Shown here piece after piece: positions 10,253-21,725 of a DNA stretch of 64,000 bases; the first letter of the stretch is position 1, and each line of letters opens with the position of its first letter. Both the position numbers and the translations under genes were made by a program. Source of the DNA: Pyrenula massariospora (lineage: Eukaryota > Ascomycota > Eurotiomycetes > Pyrenulales > Pyrenulaceae); contig JAGFMI010000024.1 in assembly GCA_021030905.1 (NCBI GenBank), forward strand, positions 310,001-374,000. The letters are read 5' to 3'. The notes beneath the pieces are model-generated. The model saw only the letters and a list, made by a program, of their open reading frames with translations. It did no database searches and was not told where the DNA came from.

Positions 10253-11910
10253 GCGGTGAGGGAATGAAGTTGGGAGACGTAGCCTAGGAGGCTGACAGGT
10301 TTGTTTGAGATACCCGGATCGTGTCGTGTCGCTCTTTCACGCGGTTGGGATGCGCGAACGTGGCAGCATATTTGAGAAATCCATCGATTACTTTTTGCAG
10401 ATTTCAAAATCATGACCAGGAGCTAGCGAGCACTATTCCTATTGAACTTACACGATAGCATTCAAAAACTCAGAGCAAAAATTCATTATATTCACGCATC
10501 TTGTTGTTCGGCCGTGCGAATTCTTTCTTCCGTACCTACATCCTTATGAGATGGTTCGGATAGACTCAGCTCCGTTGCACAGTGGACTGTAAGAATCATG
10601 ACCATCTAAGTGTGAAAGACACCCAGGGAGAGCGCGAACATTGTTCTCTCAAATGCCGTCCCCCTTCTCCATCTCTCTATCTTTGTCCATCTCTTTACAT
10701 ATCTCTCTCTCTTCCGTCATCTCAACCAGCATCCATTCTACTTCATTGCACTGTATAACTCCAACTGACCTCAACTCCACCCAATTCGTATCAATTTATC
10801 CCTTCTCATTCCATCCTTCAATTCAACTCAATTTAATTTAGTTCCGCTATGCAAAAGCTCACCAGCTCCCCCCCTCCTTCCTTCTATCATCAGTATCCAA
10901 CTATCCAGGCTAGGTCCCCACCGGGCCTCTAGCAACCCACATCCTCCGTGTTCAACGACCAACGGACGACGAAGTTAGATCAAGTTGTACCTTTGCTCGA
11001 GCATCCATTATACCTACCTGCCCACCTCCCAGCAGCGCAAGTTCACCTCACCGATCCAGAGCGAACCCATCCACCTCTCACATTCCAACCGTAAGCCGGC
11101 CCTCATACAGACCAGCCACCGCAGACCTCCACCCGGAAACCTTATCCACCATCGCAGCACTATATATACAATCGAAGCCTAAAACTCACTGGACAATCCT
11201 TGGCCTGGTTAGATTTTAGAGAAAAGGCGGGGGAGAAAGGGAAGGAAAGAAAATAAAAGCGAGAAAAAAAATAAACAAACAAATGAGAGAAAAGCAGCCA
11301 TACGAAAGAAATCGGTCTATCTTTCAGACGGACACCGATTCAAACTACTTACACACCAACTCTGCCTACTTACTGGCGCATATATGCATGCAAGTATGTA
11401 CGTAAGTAAGTATGCATGTGTGTATTCATGCATGTATGTATTTATCTGGTGTAAAAGTGTGCATATTTAAACCTCGCACGAACCCACAAAAAGCAAAGCT
11501 AGAGCGTCGCTCTGATTAATGCATACTCCAGACCCAAGCCCAAGCCTCACCAACCCCCAGGAATTGCATGCACCGATATTCGCCGACGCTGAGGGCCCGA
11601 TCCGGAAAAAACAATGAAAAAAAGGAAAAATTGGAAAACTGGGGGTATTGCATGTCAGTCCTTGGGTCCCGAACGCCCTACCCCTGCCCCCACCTCCGCC
11701 CCCGTTCTAGTGGTCATGCAAACACGTAATGTACCTATGTAGAGGAAATGGGTGACATAGAAAGAGGCGTGATGTCGAGCCGAATGCAAAGGGCTATGTG
11801 TCGGTTGTGGAGATGTGATGTGAAAGTGTTTTTAGTAGACAGGTTAAAACCTAGATTCGAAGGTCAGAAATAGCCAAAGCCTAGCAGGGTTTCACAAGGA
11901 ACCAAAAAGC
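10253..11910. other. Convergent intergenic region with pyrimidine tract and TGCATG repeats
   Basis: 1.66 kb between the 3' ends of two genes. 10640-10860 is strongly CT-rich on the + strand. 11380-11450 is a tract of TGCATG/TATG units. 11220-11290 is purine-rich. Frames here (for example 10985-11182) look like low-complexity chance readings. Confidence 0.5.
11380..11450. repeat. TGCATG/TATG simple repeat tract
   Basis: Degenerate tandem of TGCATG, TATG and TAAG units, likely an eroded microsatellite, in a convergent intergenic region. Confidence 0.7.
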
Positions 11911-13308
11911 TTACTCAGCGCTCTCCTCCACACTCCGTCTCAGCTTTCGATAGTACTGTTTCTTCTCATCCGCTGAACCCCAAAACAACTTTGAAGCTTC
12001 CGGGTTGACCGTCTTTCGAGGGTCGTACGGCGGGCTGTCGTCCTCGAGAACTCCGATGATCGCATCGATGTGCGCCTTCATGTCGTCTTGGCGCTGCTTG
12101 ATCGAATAGCACAAGACCCCATCTCGTGAGACGTGATGGTGGAAGAGAGGCGTCTCGACGAACGCTCTTGGTTGTTCATCGGGGAATTTGGGGCTAAGCG
12201 AGATTCGAATCCTGAAGATTCCGCCATCAAGACGGGTCATTGGGCGGCCGAAGTAATTGATCTGCCAGACGAAAGGGTTCTTGTCCATGAGCTCAACGTC
12301 GAGGGTGAATTTGTTCTGGCGCTTGTAGGCTTCAACAATTTGTTCGTGTTGGCGTTGAAGGTTGACGGCGATACCAAGCTCTTGCCTGGCTGCTTCGGCG
12401 CCGTCTATGGCCCATTGTGTGGACTCCTTGAGGATAAGATCTTTCAGGAAAGCAAGGCGTCGCTTCAAGTCCGAGTAATCGTATTTGCCATCCATTTGGT
12501 TTCCAGATCCCTCGAATGCCATCATGTCGAATTTCTTGCCATTGTGATGCTTCGACTGCTCGGTTTCGATGGTAGACCTGTAGCAATCGTAGTACCAGAG
12601 AAACCGTCGTTTACAGAGATCCCTGAATGGTTCAAAAATCACTGGCACATCATCGTCCGCGAGATCTTCAGGGCCTAACTGGTCTTCTGTTTCTGGGTCC
12701 CATCTCTGGTTTGGGTCAACGATTGTTCCGTCTGGCTGAACCCCGAGCCATTCCTCGAGCTTTTGAATGACGGCGATCCGGATCGTCTCGTGACGAATCT
12801 TGTCGGCATATGCAACCTGATTCTTCTTGTCCTGTGGTGAGCGTGCGTGCTCAAAGCCCGGCTCATTCTCGTATGGATTCCCAGACATCAGGCTCTGAAT
12901 CGAAATGAGGATTGATTCGAGGCACTGCGCCGCAGACCATTCCTCGCCCGAATGTTCTCCTCGCCATGTTCCTAGGATAGACAAGCAGACTTTTCCTTGT
13001 GCGTAGATATTTGGATTGAATCTGCATCTACCCCCGTTGGTCGTGCGAGCGTCGACCTTGGGTGGTCTGGTGGGATAGTCGTCCCTGAACCTGACCGAGA
13101 ATTCAAAGAAGCCAAACTCGTAGGGTGTAGAATGGGGTCCAAGAATGAGGGCCTTCACTTCCCTCACGTCATGGTCTTGAACGGCTACGGCAAGCGAGAG
13201 ATCGTCACCCTGCTGGATCTGAGACACTTCCCTCCCGATGCGTAAGAGGGCTTGATTAGACATAGCTCTTGAACGCAAGGTAGAATCTTCAAGACAAGCA
13301 GTGTCCAA
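11911..13308 (-). CDS. Ubiquitin-conjugating E2-like protein with two UBC domains
   Basis: Single exon, 465 aa. E2 enzymes carry ubiquitin or a ubiquitin-like protein on a cysteine. The first UBC domain spans roughly residues 15-160, with FEFSVRFRDDYPTRPPKV, then CRFNPNIYAQGKVCLSILG where Cys108 is in the active-site position, then EEWSAAQCLESILISIQSLM and GNPYENEPGF. This is close to the UBE2Z class. A second, more diverged UBC-like domain covers about 315-460: FRIRISLSPKFPDEQPRAFV, LFHHHVSRDGVLCYSIKQ with Cys400 at the matching place, and AIIGVLEDDSPPYDPRKTVN. A methionine at codon 16 (MSNQALLRIG) is an alternative start. That both domains are active is not shown; the second could be structural. 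Confidence 0.88.
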   Translation of the reverse strand: MDTACLEDSTLRSRAMSNQALLRIGREVSQIQQGDDLSLAVAVQDHDVREVKALILGPHSTPYEFGFFEFSVRFRDDYPTRPPKVDARTTNGGRCRFNPNIYAQGKVCLSILGTWRGEHSGEEWSAAQCLESILISIQSLMSGNPYENEPGFEHARSPQDKKNQVAYADKIRHETIRIAVIQKLEEWLGVQPDGTIVDPNQRWDPETEDQLGPEDLADDDVPVIFEPFRDLCKRRFLWYYDCYRSTIETEQSKHHNGKKFDMMAFEGSGNQMDGKYDYSDLKRRLAFLKDLILKESTQWAIDGAEAARQELGIAVNLQRQHEQIVEAYKRQNKFTLDVELMDKNPFVWQINYFGRPMTRLDGGIFRIRISLSPKFPDEQPRAFVETPLFHHHVSRDGVLCYSIKQRQDDMKAHIDAIIGVLEDDSPPYDPRKTVNPEASKLFWGSADEKKQYYRKLRRSVEESAE

Positions 13309-14717
13309 CCACGGTATTGAAAGCTGCGGGTGAATCTAACGAGCTCTTAAATGGTGGGCGAAGGAAGAGAAGAAGGGTGAGGACAGCCAGCAAGACTTTC
13401 TAGCAGGGTCCAGCTTTGGGAGGCTGAAATGGAGCGAGGCAGCGTGGGACGACTCATAGTCTGCGAGAGACGACTGGCAGCCTGCATGTGTCAAGCGGAA
13501 GACTAGATTCGGCTGAAAGTTCAAGGAAGCCAAGGAGCGATAATGCTGGGGGGTGAGTGGCTTGCGAGTGAGGTGGAGGTCGTCTAGTCGTGGTACCTCA
13601 TCTGAAGGCAGCAGTGTGGGGTTCCGCACCCTCCGCGCAGGGCTGCAGAGCCGCATCTCTCCAGGTACCTCCACGCTATGGAGAACAGCGCCGCCCGCCA
13701 CCTCCCTGAGTGCAAAATTGCGACAGGACGTATTGCAGCGACTTAAGTTATGGGTGGCGTTATTATTTCAGCTTAGAGGCTACAGATGCGCAAGACCACT
13801 GAAGATGACGTAGATTCTGGCAGATCCGGCGAGTTCTGCAAATCGTAGCCACGTCTGGACCGGTTGTAAATACCGGTAATTCCTGTAAAGCGACCAGGCC
13901 AACTCCCCGATCACGCAGAACGGGGGAGCATCGTGACGTTGCTAGAGCCTCAAAATGCGAGAGAGCACACGCAGGCTACGAGGCTGGAGGTCTGCTCGTT
14001 GGGCGGATCTCGAGCAGGATTCAAGGCGCTTCTGGGTTCTCGGAGAAATGTGCGAGTGACGGCGCTAGTCTATACCAGGCTTAGCGCGCCTGTACCAGGG
14101 GATCTCGCAATGTCCAAGAACTGCTCCCAACACTGACGAGATTCGAAATCGAGTGAGGTTTTGCATCTCTCGTCTGCCTCATTAGGCCTTGTCGCTCTTT
14201 TCCATCGGATATTGGCACTTCTCTCGACTGCCCCCTTTTATCCTCTTCCCACGCCCGTTGGGCCGCCATCCGATCCCCTGGAGACCGTTGCCGCACGCTG
14301 CCTGTCCAGTGACCGCTTCCTCCAGCCTCAAAACAACAGACAACGTACACTTTTAGCGGCGTTCGCACATCAAGCGTTTTGAAATCTAGTTCTGCACGAA
14401 ATTTTGAACGATACCGATCTCGACAAGCTAATTCGTCTATTTGGCGATTCTTTTCTCTTTGTCCAAGTCTACACAAGGGCTGACGACTTGGAAGAGTGCG
14501 AATTCTTTTCAGATATCGAGCCAAGAGCACGGATCATAGAACGTTTGAGATAATTCCAATTTGCTACTTGCATACAACAACACTGTCACCGAAGATCCGT
14601 CTGGCCATACCCGCGGTCCGCAAGTCTGGAGGCTGACAAGCGGCTCAAAGCGCCGGGAGCTGTGAATGTCTCTTTTTGGCCTGAAAGAGAATAAATCGAG
14701 GACCAGAAGCAAAAGAA
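13309..14717. promoter_or_regulatory. Divergent promoter, E2-like gene and LIM-RhoGAP gene
   Basis: 1.4 kb. A 121-codon minus frame at 13336-13701 shows no family and is taken as chance. No specific site was recognised. Confidence 0.45.
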
Positions 14718-17700
14718 ATGCCAGGGCCTGTGGCTGACTCGGGCCCCAGCCGCCCTGGTGACCCTCAGAGCCAATCCCGCTATCCCACCGACGTAAATCA
14801 CTACGGCGGAGCCTCGGTAGGCGGTGCTAATGGAGTGAGCAATGGAAATCTGGACGTTGAAGGACGATACTCTGCCGAAGACAGGTCAGGGCGCTCCCGA
14901 GAAAACGGTCCAGAAGCTCCGGGTCAGTCCAGGAGCAGGTCTCGTCCTGCGGGTGCAAAACGAATGTGCAAGAAATGTGGCGAGCCTCTTACCGGCCAAT
15001 TTGTTCGTGCTCTTGGTGGCACATTCCATCTAGACTGTTTCAAGTGCAGGGTAAGGTGCTCTTTGCGCGTGTGTGTATGTGATATTGACATTTTTTGCAG
15101 GACTGCGGAGACATTGTTGCTTCGAAATTCTTTCCGGTAGACTACGAGGACGGCTCGGGCCAATACCCGCTCTGCGAGACTGACTATTTCCGTCGCCTCG
15201 ACCTGCTTTGCCATTCGTGTGGTGGGGCTCTACGAGGTTCATACATTACCGCATTGGATCGGAAATATCATATCGAGCATTTCACTTGTTCTGTCTGCCC
15301 GACCATATTTGGTGCACAGGACAGCTATTACGAACACGATGGCAAGGTATACTGCCATTACCATTATTCGACGCAATTTGCACAGCGCTGCAACGGATGT
15401 CAAACAGCCATCTTGAAGCAATTTGTCGAGATTTTTCGCGGAGGCGAAAATCAACACTGGCATCCTGAATGCTACATGATACACAAGTTTTGGAACGTTC
15501 GACTCGCGCCGAGCGAAGGCGCTTTTGAAAGACCCGAGCTCGATGCCAATGCGACTGAACAACAGCGAGCGAGAGTGAGAGACGAGGAGGAACTAATGGA
15601 AAATAAAGTCTACCGAATATGGAGCATCCTATCCACTTTTGAAGAGGCTTCTGCGCAATGCATCTCCGACATGCTTTTGCATGTGAGCAATGGCGAGTTT
15701 GCTCAGGGAGTCGAGACCGCGCAAAAGTTCATTGCCTACGTCGAGATACTCTTCAGGGCAGCCGATCGTCTGGCTAGCATCATCCGAAAGCAAGGTCTCA
15801 AACCTCTAGCTTATGGTCGAGAAGCCAAACTTCTGTGCAAGAAGATTGTTGCTTTTTTCACGCTACTGTCAAAGACGCAGGACACAGGAGTTCGGAAGCT
15901 CGGAGTCACTCAGGAACTGCTTTCCCTTGTGACAGGCTTGGCTCATTACTTGAAGCTTCTGATTCGCATTGGTCTACAAGGTGCCTTGAAATCGGAAGCT
16001 CAGACCAGATCAACGGCAGCACTTGATGCCCTCCTGACTGACTTGACCGATCTGGAATCTGCGAACCGAGTGTCGCTGAGCTCCTTTGAGCACAACCCTA
16101 GATTAGTAGCAGAAGGCGCAGACAGATGCGGGCGGTGTGGTGATCCGATTGATGACGAATGCTTCATCCATCACAACACCGATCAAAGATTCCACATTCT
16201 TCGGCCAGGTGTCAAGGAAGAAGAAGGGCGACCACGGTCTGAATGTGCCTTCTCTTGCAGCGCATGTTCTATCAACTTGTCTCAAGATCTGTCCAAGGCT
16301 TTTTGGTCAGAGACTAGAGGGAAGCTCTATTGCCCTAATGATGCAAAATCAGCATCAGATGCTCAATCTGGGTTCGCCTATGTCACCAAGCTTCAGCAGT
16401 ATATTTTCCTTCTCAAGGTCGCCTTAGCCCGCCTCCTCAATGTCCTTATGTCCAGTGGTAGCCTTCCTCACACCTCAGATGATGTGAATTTGAATGTCTA
16501 TGAGGCAAACCATGGTCAACGAATCAGTCCGACAGGTCAACCGATTGTACCACAGCGTCTCAATTCAAGATCACGGTCTTTCGCCGGTGAATCTGGGGAT
16601 GCTCCAACATCTTTTGAACAAACAGTTGGAGAAATGAAACGTCTGAGATCAACGCGCAACGAGCGAACTCTCTCCACAACATTTCGAAAGGCAAGGGCAT
16701 CCAAGATCCTTGATGGGCCATCTGGCATGACTCCAGGAGCGGAAGGACTGGAGGGTAAAGGCAAAGACTTTCAGATTGTGGAGGAACGCGATATGGATGG
16801 AAAGCCGCATCCTTCGTTAACTTTCAACAGCGACGGCATAACCCTGGACGATATACCGAGGATGGCCGCTGCTCAGCAAGCCAAGGAGCAAAGACCAAAT
16901 GCATATCGTCACGCTGGGGCGAGTCTCATCGGGCAAAGCGATCAAGGTTACAAGCTTGTCAATGGCCATGCTCGGGCAGCCTCGGGCGGCAAAGATCTTC
17001 TGGCTGGAGAACCTTCGCCTCTCCGGACCAAAAAATATTTTTCGGAGCTAACACCTCTTGAATACTTTGTCGTTCGAAATGTAGCCGTATTATCCATGGA
17101 GCCGCTACTGGAAGGACACTTCACTATGGACGAACTAATGGGCCTTATCGAATCACGTAAGCCATCCATTTGGGCTAAATTTGGCAAAGCTTTCAAGAAC
17201 GATAAAGCCAATAAGAAAAAAGGGGTCTTCGGCGTACCCCTCGATATACTTGTTGACATGAAGGGTACCGAATCCACATATGGCGTTGGCCCAGGAGCAT
17301 TACGGGTTCCGCCCTTGCTTGATGATTCTATATCAGCCATGCGGCAGATGGATATGTCAGTCGAAGGCGTGTTCCGGAAGAATGGAAACATCAAGCGACT
17401 AAAAGACATGGCGGAAGCCATTGATTCAAATCAAACACCTGACCTGAACAAGGAAAACCCTGTTCAGATTGCGGCATTACTAAAGCGCTTTTTGCGAGAG
17501 ATGCCAGACCCGCTTTTAACATTTAAGCTCCACCGACTTTGGGTTACGATACAGAGTAAGTCTTTCCACCTCATCGCAATCCGCTCGTACTAATGCATTG
17601 TCCAGAGATTGGTGGTGATGAGAAACGTGAACGTCTGCTGCATTTAACTTGTTGCTTGCTTCCCAAAGCACACCGAGATACCATGGAAGTTTTATTCTCT

Positions 17701-18384
17701 TTCCTTCGGTGGACGGCCTCCTTCTCTCACGTCGATGAGGAGTCTGGCAGCAAGATGGACGTACACAACCTTGCTACAGTCATGGCTCCCAACGTTCTGT
17801 ACACGAATGCGAAGACCCCTGGCGTGGATGACAGTTTTCTAGCCATAGAGTCTGTCACACAGTTGATTGCCTACAGCGAATCTTTCTCGGAAGTTCCCGA
17901 CGACCTTCAGGGAGTGCTGACGGACACGAGCCTCTTCGACGGATCTGCCGACATAACGACCAAAGAAATTCTAAAGCGATATGGGAACATTGGAAAAGGC
18001 ACCATCGCGACTGCGCCCCAAGGCAACCCACAGGCTGATGCTGCAACATCTGGTCAAGTGTCCGCCTCAAGCTCCACGCGTGCGAATGCTCCTGTGGTTC
18101 ATCGAGTCGACACCGATACCCATCAGGCTGATGCATGGCAAAAACAAAGTTCTGTCCGCCATGTTCAAGCTCCGGGTCAGCCTCCGTTTGCCGGCGGACC
18201 CGGCGGCATCACTCCGCCGCAGCATAATTTCGAATTTGCGGCGCCAAACTCTCCATATTCGAGGGATCGATCTGGAAGCCAGGGAAGCCAGCATAGCTTT
18301 GGCCCTGCCGGCGGTCGGCAGAGCTTCCAGCCAACTCGCGGTCCAATGGGTCCTCGAGCAGACTCAGAGCTTCCAGTTCGATAG
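14718..18384 (+). CDS. lrg1: LIM-domain Rho GTPase-activating protein, Lrg1 type
   Basis: Three exons: 14718-15050, 15101-17555, 17606-18384; 1188 aa. It stimulates GTP hydrolysis by Rho GTPases (Rho1 for Lrg1), controlling wall synthesis, septation and tip growth. Seen: LIM1 from MCKKCGEPLTGQFVRALGG, LIM2 LCHSCGGALRGSYITALDRK, LIM3 RCNGCQTAILKQFVEIFRGG, all before residue about 270. A fourth LIM-like Cys/His cluster starts at about residue 450 (DRCGRCGDPIDDECFIHH). The RhoGAP domain lies at about 825-1010: FGVPLDILVDMKG, SVEGVFRKNGNIKRLKDMAE with the arginine finger in GVFRKNG, IAALLKRFLREMPDPLLT, and NLATVMAPNVLY. A Ser/Gln/Pro-rich tail of about 120 residues follows. The first intron splits LIM1 (FKCR/DCGD), as frame and domain both require. 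Lrg1 is preferred over Rga1/2 because three LIM motifs are tightly packed at the N-terminus. Confidence 0.93.
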
Positions 18385-19960
18385 TCACTTCTTTCTCGCA
18401 GATAGCTGCAAGCAGTTGAGACTTACTCAAAAGCCTTGATTCATATCTTCGAGAGTACTCGAATTGTGGAATTACCCCAGACTCATGTCCGCTGGGACGC
18501 TCGGGCTCAATACCAACCTCGCTGCTCCAAGTGATTCAAAGGGCGACTCTCACGAGTTTTTGTTCATTTTTACCACCTTGACCAGTACATCCTACAAGGC
18601 ACGATAACTCGCGACGTCGCCATTTCGAGCTTCGATGGCGGAACGGTGACCATTTCTTGTCTTCAATCATCATCGAAGATTTCAATTCTTGATCTAGCTG
18701 TCGTATACAAGCTATTGACTGGTCGTACCGATCCTAGTCGTCATGCAAGCTTGCTGGATCTCATTTGCGACTGCACTTGACTGTTTGACATCTTGTTCGC
18801 CGCAGTGTGCTCATCGTGATACAGGACGCTCGAATCCGAGCAAGAACATTGTTATCTTTTCATTTGCATCTGGCGTTGGATACGCGAGACGGGCATTACC
18901 TTTACTTCTTGAAAACGCAAAGTACATACCTTTCTTCGCCATGGCCGCGAAACATTTTCCTTTGTCAATTCACAACCAATCAACATTGCGACGGCCATTC
19001 CAAGACTTTTGATGGGATTACGAATTCATTGGGTCAAAGGGAGGGGCGAACTGGCGTTGAAGATCGCTTCCAGGGACATGTTAGCGCGCAATTGGCGGCG
19101 GCGAGAGGATAGCGTCGAGCGCAAATCTTGCCTGGGACAGCGTCCCTGAAATTGTTTGGCATCAAAATGCTAGCTATAGCGCTACAGAGAGAATTCACCT
19201 TGCCTCTAATGGTGAGGGTAGAGTGTCAAGACTTCTGCGATGCCTCAGACAACGTAAAGGTCTTTTCATGTTTTCCATAATGCAAAGGTCATGTGTCTGT
19301 TAACTTCACGGGGAAATGGGCCAGGTCATGCCGCTGCTTGGGGAAAAGCTCCTTGCTGAAAGGTACCTACCTACCTAGTAGGTAATGTCTGTAGTGCCAG
19401 TTCGAGATACTTTCCCTCTGGGGGATCCCGCAGGCCATGGCTCTATTCGGCAAGGTGTGCCTGCGACCGTTGGAAATGGCGATGCAGATGCAAGCCACCA
19501 CCGTGCGATTTTATCAGATTGATCTGATATCAGAACCTGATGAAAGGGTCCGCTGGCACACAGCAGTCGGTCTCACCGTGCTGTCGACAACAGCCACCAT
19601 GCGCGTTACCTCTCCCACTGCACCCGACCGCACACGTCGGACTTGTCTCGCCCGACTCCCCCGGACAAAAGGAGCCTAAAGCAGTCATGGCACCTTGCCA
19701 ATCAGCTCTCGTAGCATGTGAATAACACCGTCATGCTCGTACTTCCATCCGTTCTCTACTCTCACGTACACTTGTATTCTCTTTGCTTTTAGCACCTGTC
19801 GGCTTTCCAACGTTTGTCTTTCCTTTTGGACAATTTCAGCCTTTGAAGAGCTGCGCGACTCGGCAACCCCGCCTTCACTACGTACCCTCGAAACTTCTGG
19901 GCCGGAGCTGACCAAACAGTCTACATGCACTGAACGCTCTGCCGGGAAACGACCGTCACC
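18385..19960. other. Intergenic, no gene seen
   Basis: 3' UTR of the RhoGAP gene and promoter of the next gene. It includes a palindromic ACCTACCTACCTAGTAGGTA tract at 19363-19384. Short frames at 18743-19112 and 19437-19679 have no recognisable content. Confidence 0.45.
19361..19384. repeat. ACCTACCTACCTAGTAGGTA palindromic tract
   Basis: CCTA-unit repeat closing on itself as TAGGTA; the same units occur at 7005-7016, 44806-44832 and 45560-45575. Confidence 0.7.
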
Positions 19961-21052
19961 ATGGTCGAGCTGATACCTCCTCCAGACCCTATATCCCTCC
20001 TACCACCATTTCTCGCTTGCCTACCTACAGCATTCCTCTCCCCTCGACCACCTCCGGCCTTGCTACCCCTCCTTTCTCCGATCCTTCGCCACAGAATTCA
20101 GCTCCTCACCTCATCTTCTGCAAATCCTTCAAGCGAGACATGGCTAAACTTACTGAGCTGGGACAAGGAAAAAGCAAACACTTTACATGACGTTGTGCAG
20201 TCAAAGAACTTCGAGCCGCACCCTGTGTCCGGCGAGCTGGAACTCGGCGATGTGGATAAGATGAGTTTCAAAAGGCTAGATAGGGACACGTTGCAGGCCC
20301 AAGTACCAGTTCCCGAGTGGGAAGTGACCGTCATATATGTGTGGTGCGGCGAAGACGAAGCTGGCAAGGGTTGGAAAGTCGCCGAGCTACTCCCCTACGA
20401 CCCTGATTTGGAGCAAAATCAGTCTTGGTCCGCCTCAACAACAGAAGCTACAAATAGTTTTAAAGGCAGAGGATTAAGCCCGGGACCGACACGCCATCCT
20501 AACGCCTCGACCAATGGCTCTAATAAATTAGAAGAGGAGGACGATTCGGATTACTGGGCCCAATATGACCGAACGCCAGGGAGAACACCTGCTAATAAGC
20601 GTTCTCCAGCCCCTGGCAGTTCAAGCCACGTGCAAGCCCAATCCGAACAAGACTACTACGCACGGTACAGTTCCGTGCAACCAGCCATGGACGCGGAAGA
20701 CCCGGACGAACAAAATGCCCAACCAGGCGACAGCTCGCTAGAAGGCGATATCATCTCCCAGATCATGTCCCGTCAACATGGTGGCAACCCGCCACCAGAC
20801 TCCCGACCACAGACTGAATCAGCTATTCTTGGACCACAACCCTCACCACCGCTGTCAAGGGGGTCAGATACAGTCGCCAAGCTGGAGGAGACGGCGGAAA
20901 TGCAATCCATTTCCGAAGTTGGCGTGCGGCAGCATATCGGTTCGAGTATAAAGAGCATGTATCGGCTAGCACGGAGCTGTGGCATGGACAAAGCGGAATT
21001 TGAGCGGATTGTACAGCGAGAGTTAGAGGTGCTAGGGATGATGGGCGATTAG
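19961..21052 (+). CDS. Conserved-looking fungal protein of unknown function
   Basis: Single exon, 363 aa; family not recognised. The first 155 residues look globular: a Pro/Leu-rich start (MVELIPPPDPISLLPPFL), then SETWLNLLSWDKEKANTLHD, and a beta-rich part with VPVPEWEVTVIYVWCGEDEA and WKVAELLPYDP. The middle is acidic and low complexity (EEEDDSDYWAQYDRTPGRTP). Two DYWAQYD/DYYARY-like acidic-aromatic motifs are about 45 residues apart. The C-terminus is a predicted helical stretch, IGSSIKSMYRLARSCGMDKA to the end. A start at 19961 fits a short leader and gives the full globular part. Intracellular location is inferred from lack of signal or membrane segments. Confidence 0.75.
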   Translation: MVELIPPPDPISLLPPFLACLPTAFLSPRPPPALLPLLSPILRHRIQLLTSSSANPSSETWLNLLSWDKEKANTLHDVVQSKNFEPHPVSGELELGDVDKMSFKRLDRDTLQAQVPVPEWEVTVIYVWCGEDEAGKGWKVAELLPYDPDLEQNQSWSASTTEATNSFKGRGLSPGPTRHPNASTNGSNKLEEEDDSDYWAQYDRTPGRTPANKRSPAPGSSSHVQAQSEQDYYARYSSVQPAMDAEDPDEQNAQPGDSSLEGDIISQIMSRQHGGNPPPDSRPQTESAILGPQPSPPLSRGSDTVAKLEETAEMQSISEVGVRQHIGSSIKSMYRLARSCGMDKAEFERIVQRELEVLGMMGD

Positions 21053-21725
21053 GTGGAATGGCTTGTGGTATGGTTCATCTTGAGTACAAGGTGGATCTGA
21101 CCCGAGGGCACAGAATAAACGGTTTCAAGCATTTGGGGTTGGGTGCCGCATTTGAAAGGTTATATGTTAAATCCATCCAAGCAAGCATTTTCGGATATAT
21201 GTCTGCAATTAGAGGTTCTCTATTAAATCAGCTTCCCATATCCCAGACGTAGTTAACTGTTCTTTAAGTCTAAAGCATTTTCTAGAGCTGATCTAGCTCC
21301 AAGATCTTTGCCTGGCGAGAATGGTGAACGGCTCGAAGTCTTTCAAAATTTCGGCCCCTTGCTGGTCCCACGGCGTTTGAAGAGCTCCCAGAACAAAAAA
21401 ACCCGATGCACTTGTACAACTTTCCATTCGGAATACGGATCGATAAAAACCATCTCCAGCACCTACAGACGTTGGTCTTTGTCTTAAATGCACCGCTGAA
21501 GCGACTAACATAAGGCCGTCATTGCTCACGCCTGAAGATTCCTTGCTGCAGATCATGCAAGCAGAACACCACCAAGATAAGTTGAATTTTTCATCGACCA
21601 TCCAGGTTCATGATTTAGAAATGATACAGACCACCATTCAAAGAAGTATCTCCTCTCTTCTAAGAACTAGCTACAGAAGAAGCGCCTGTCTATGAATTTT
21701 CTCTTAAATTTCTATTTCGTTTATC
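21053..21725. other. Intergenic, one weak minus-strand frame
   Basis: A 102-codon minus frame at 21293-21601 has a protein-like tail (FRMESCTSASGFFVLGALQ) but no family and no promoter context. It is not called as a gene. Confidence 0.35.

Noticed and set aside
12190-12220. GATTCGAATC string resembling a tRNA B box
   Set aside because: It lies inside the E2-like coding exon and no cloverleaf or A box fits around it.
13336-13701. 121-codon minus frame upstream of the E2-like gene
   Set aside because: No family, no splice support, sits in the promoter of a well-defined gene.
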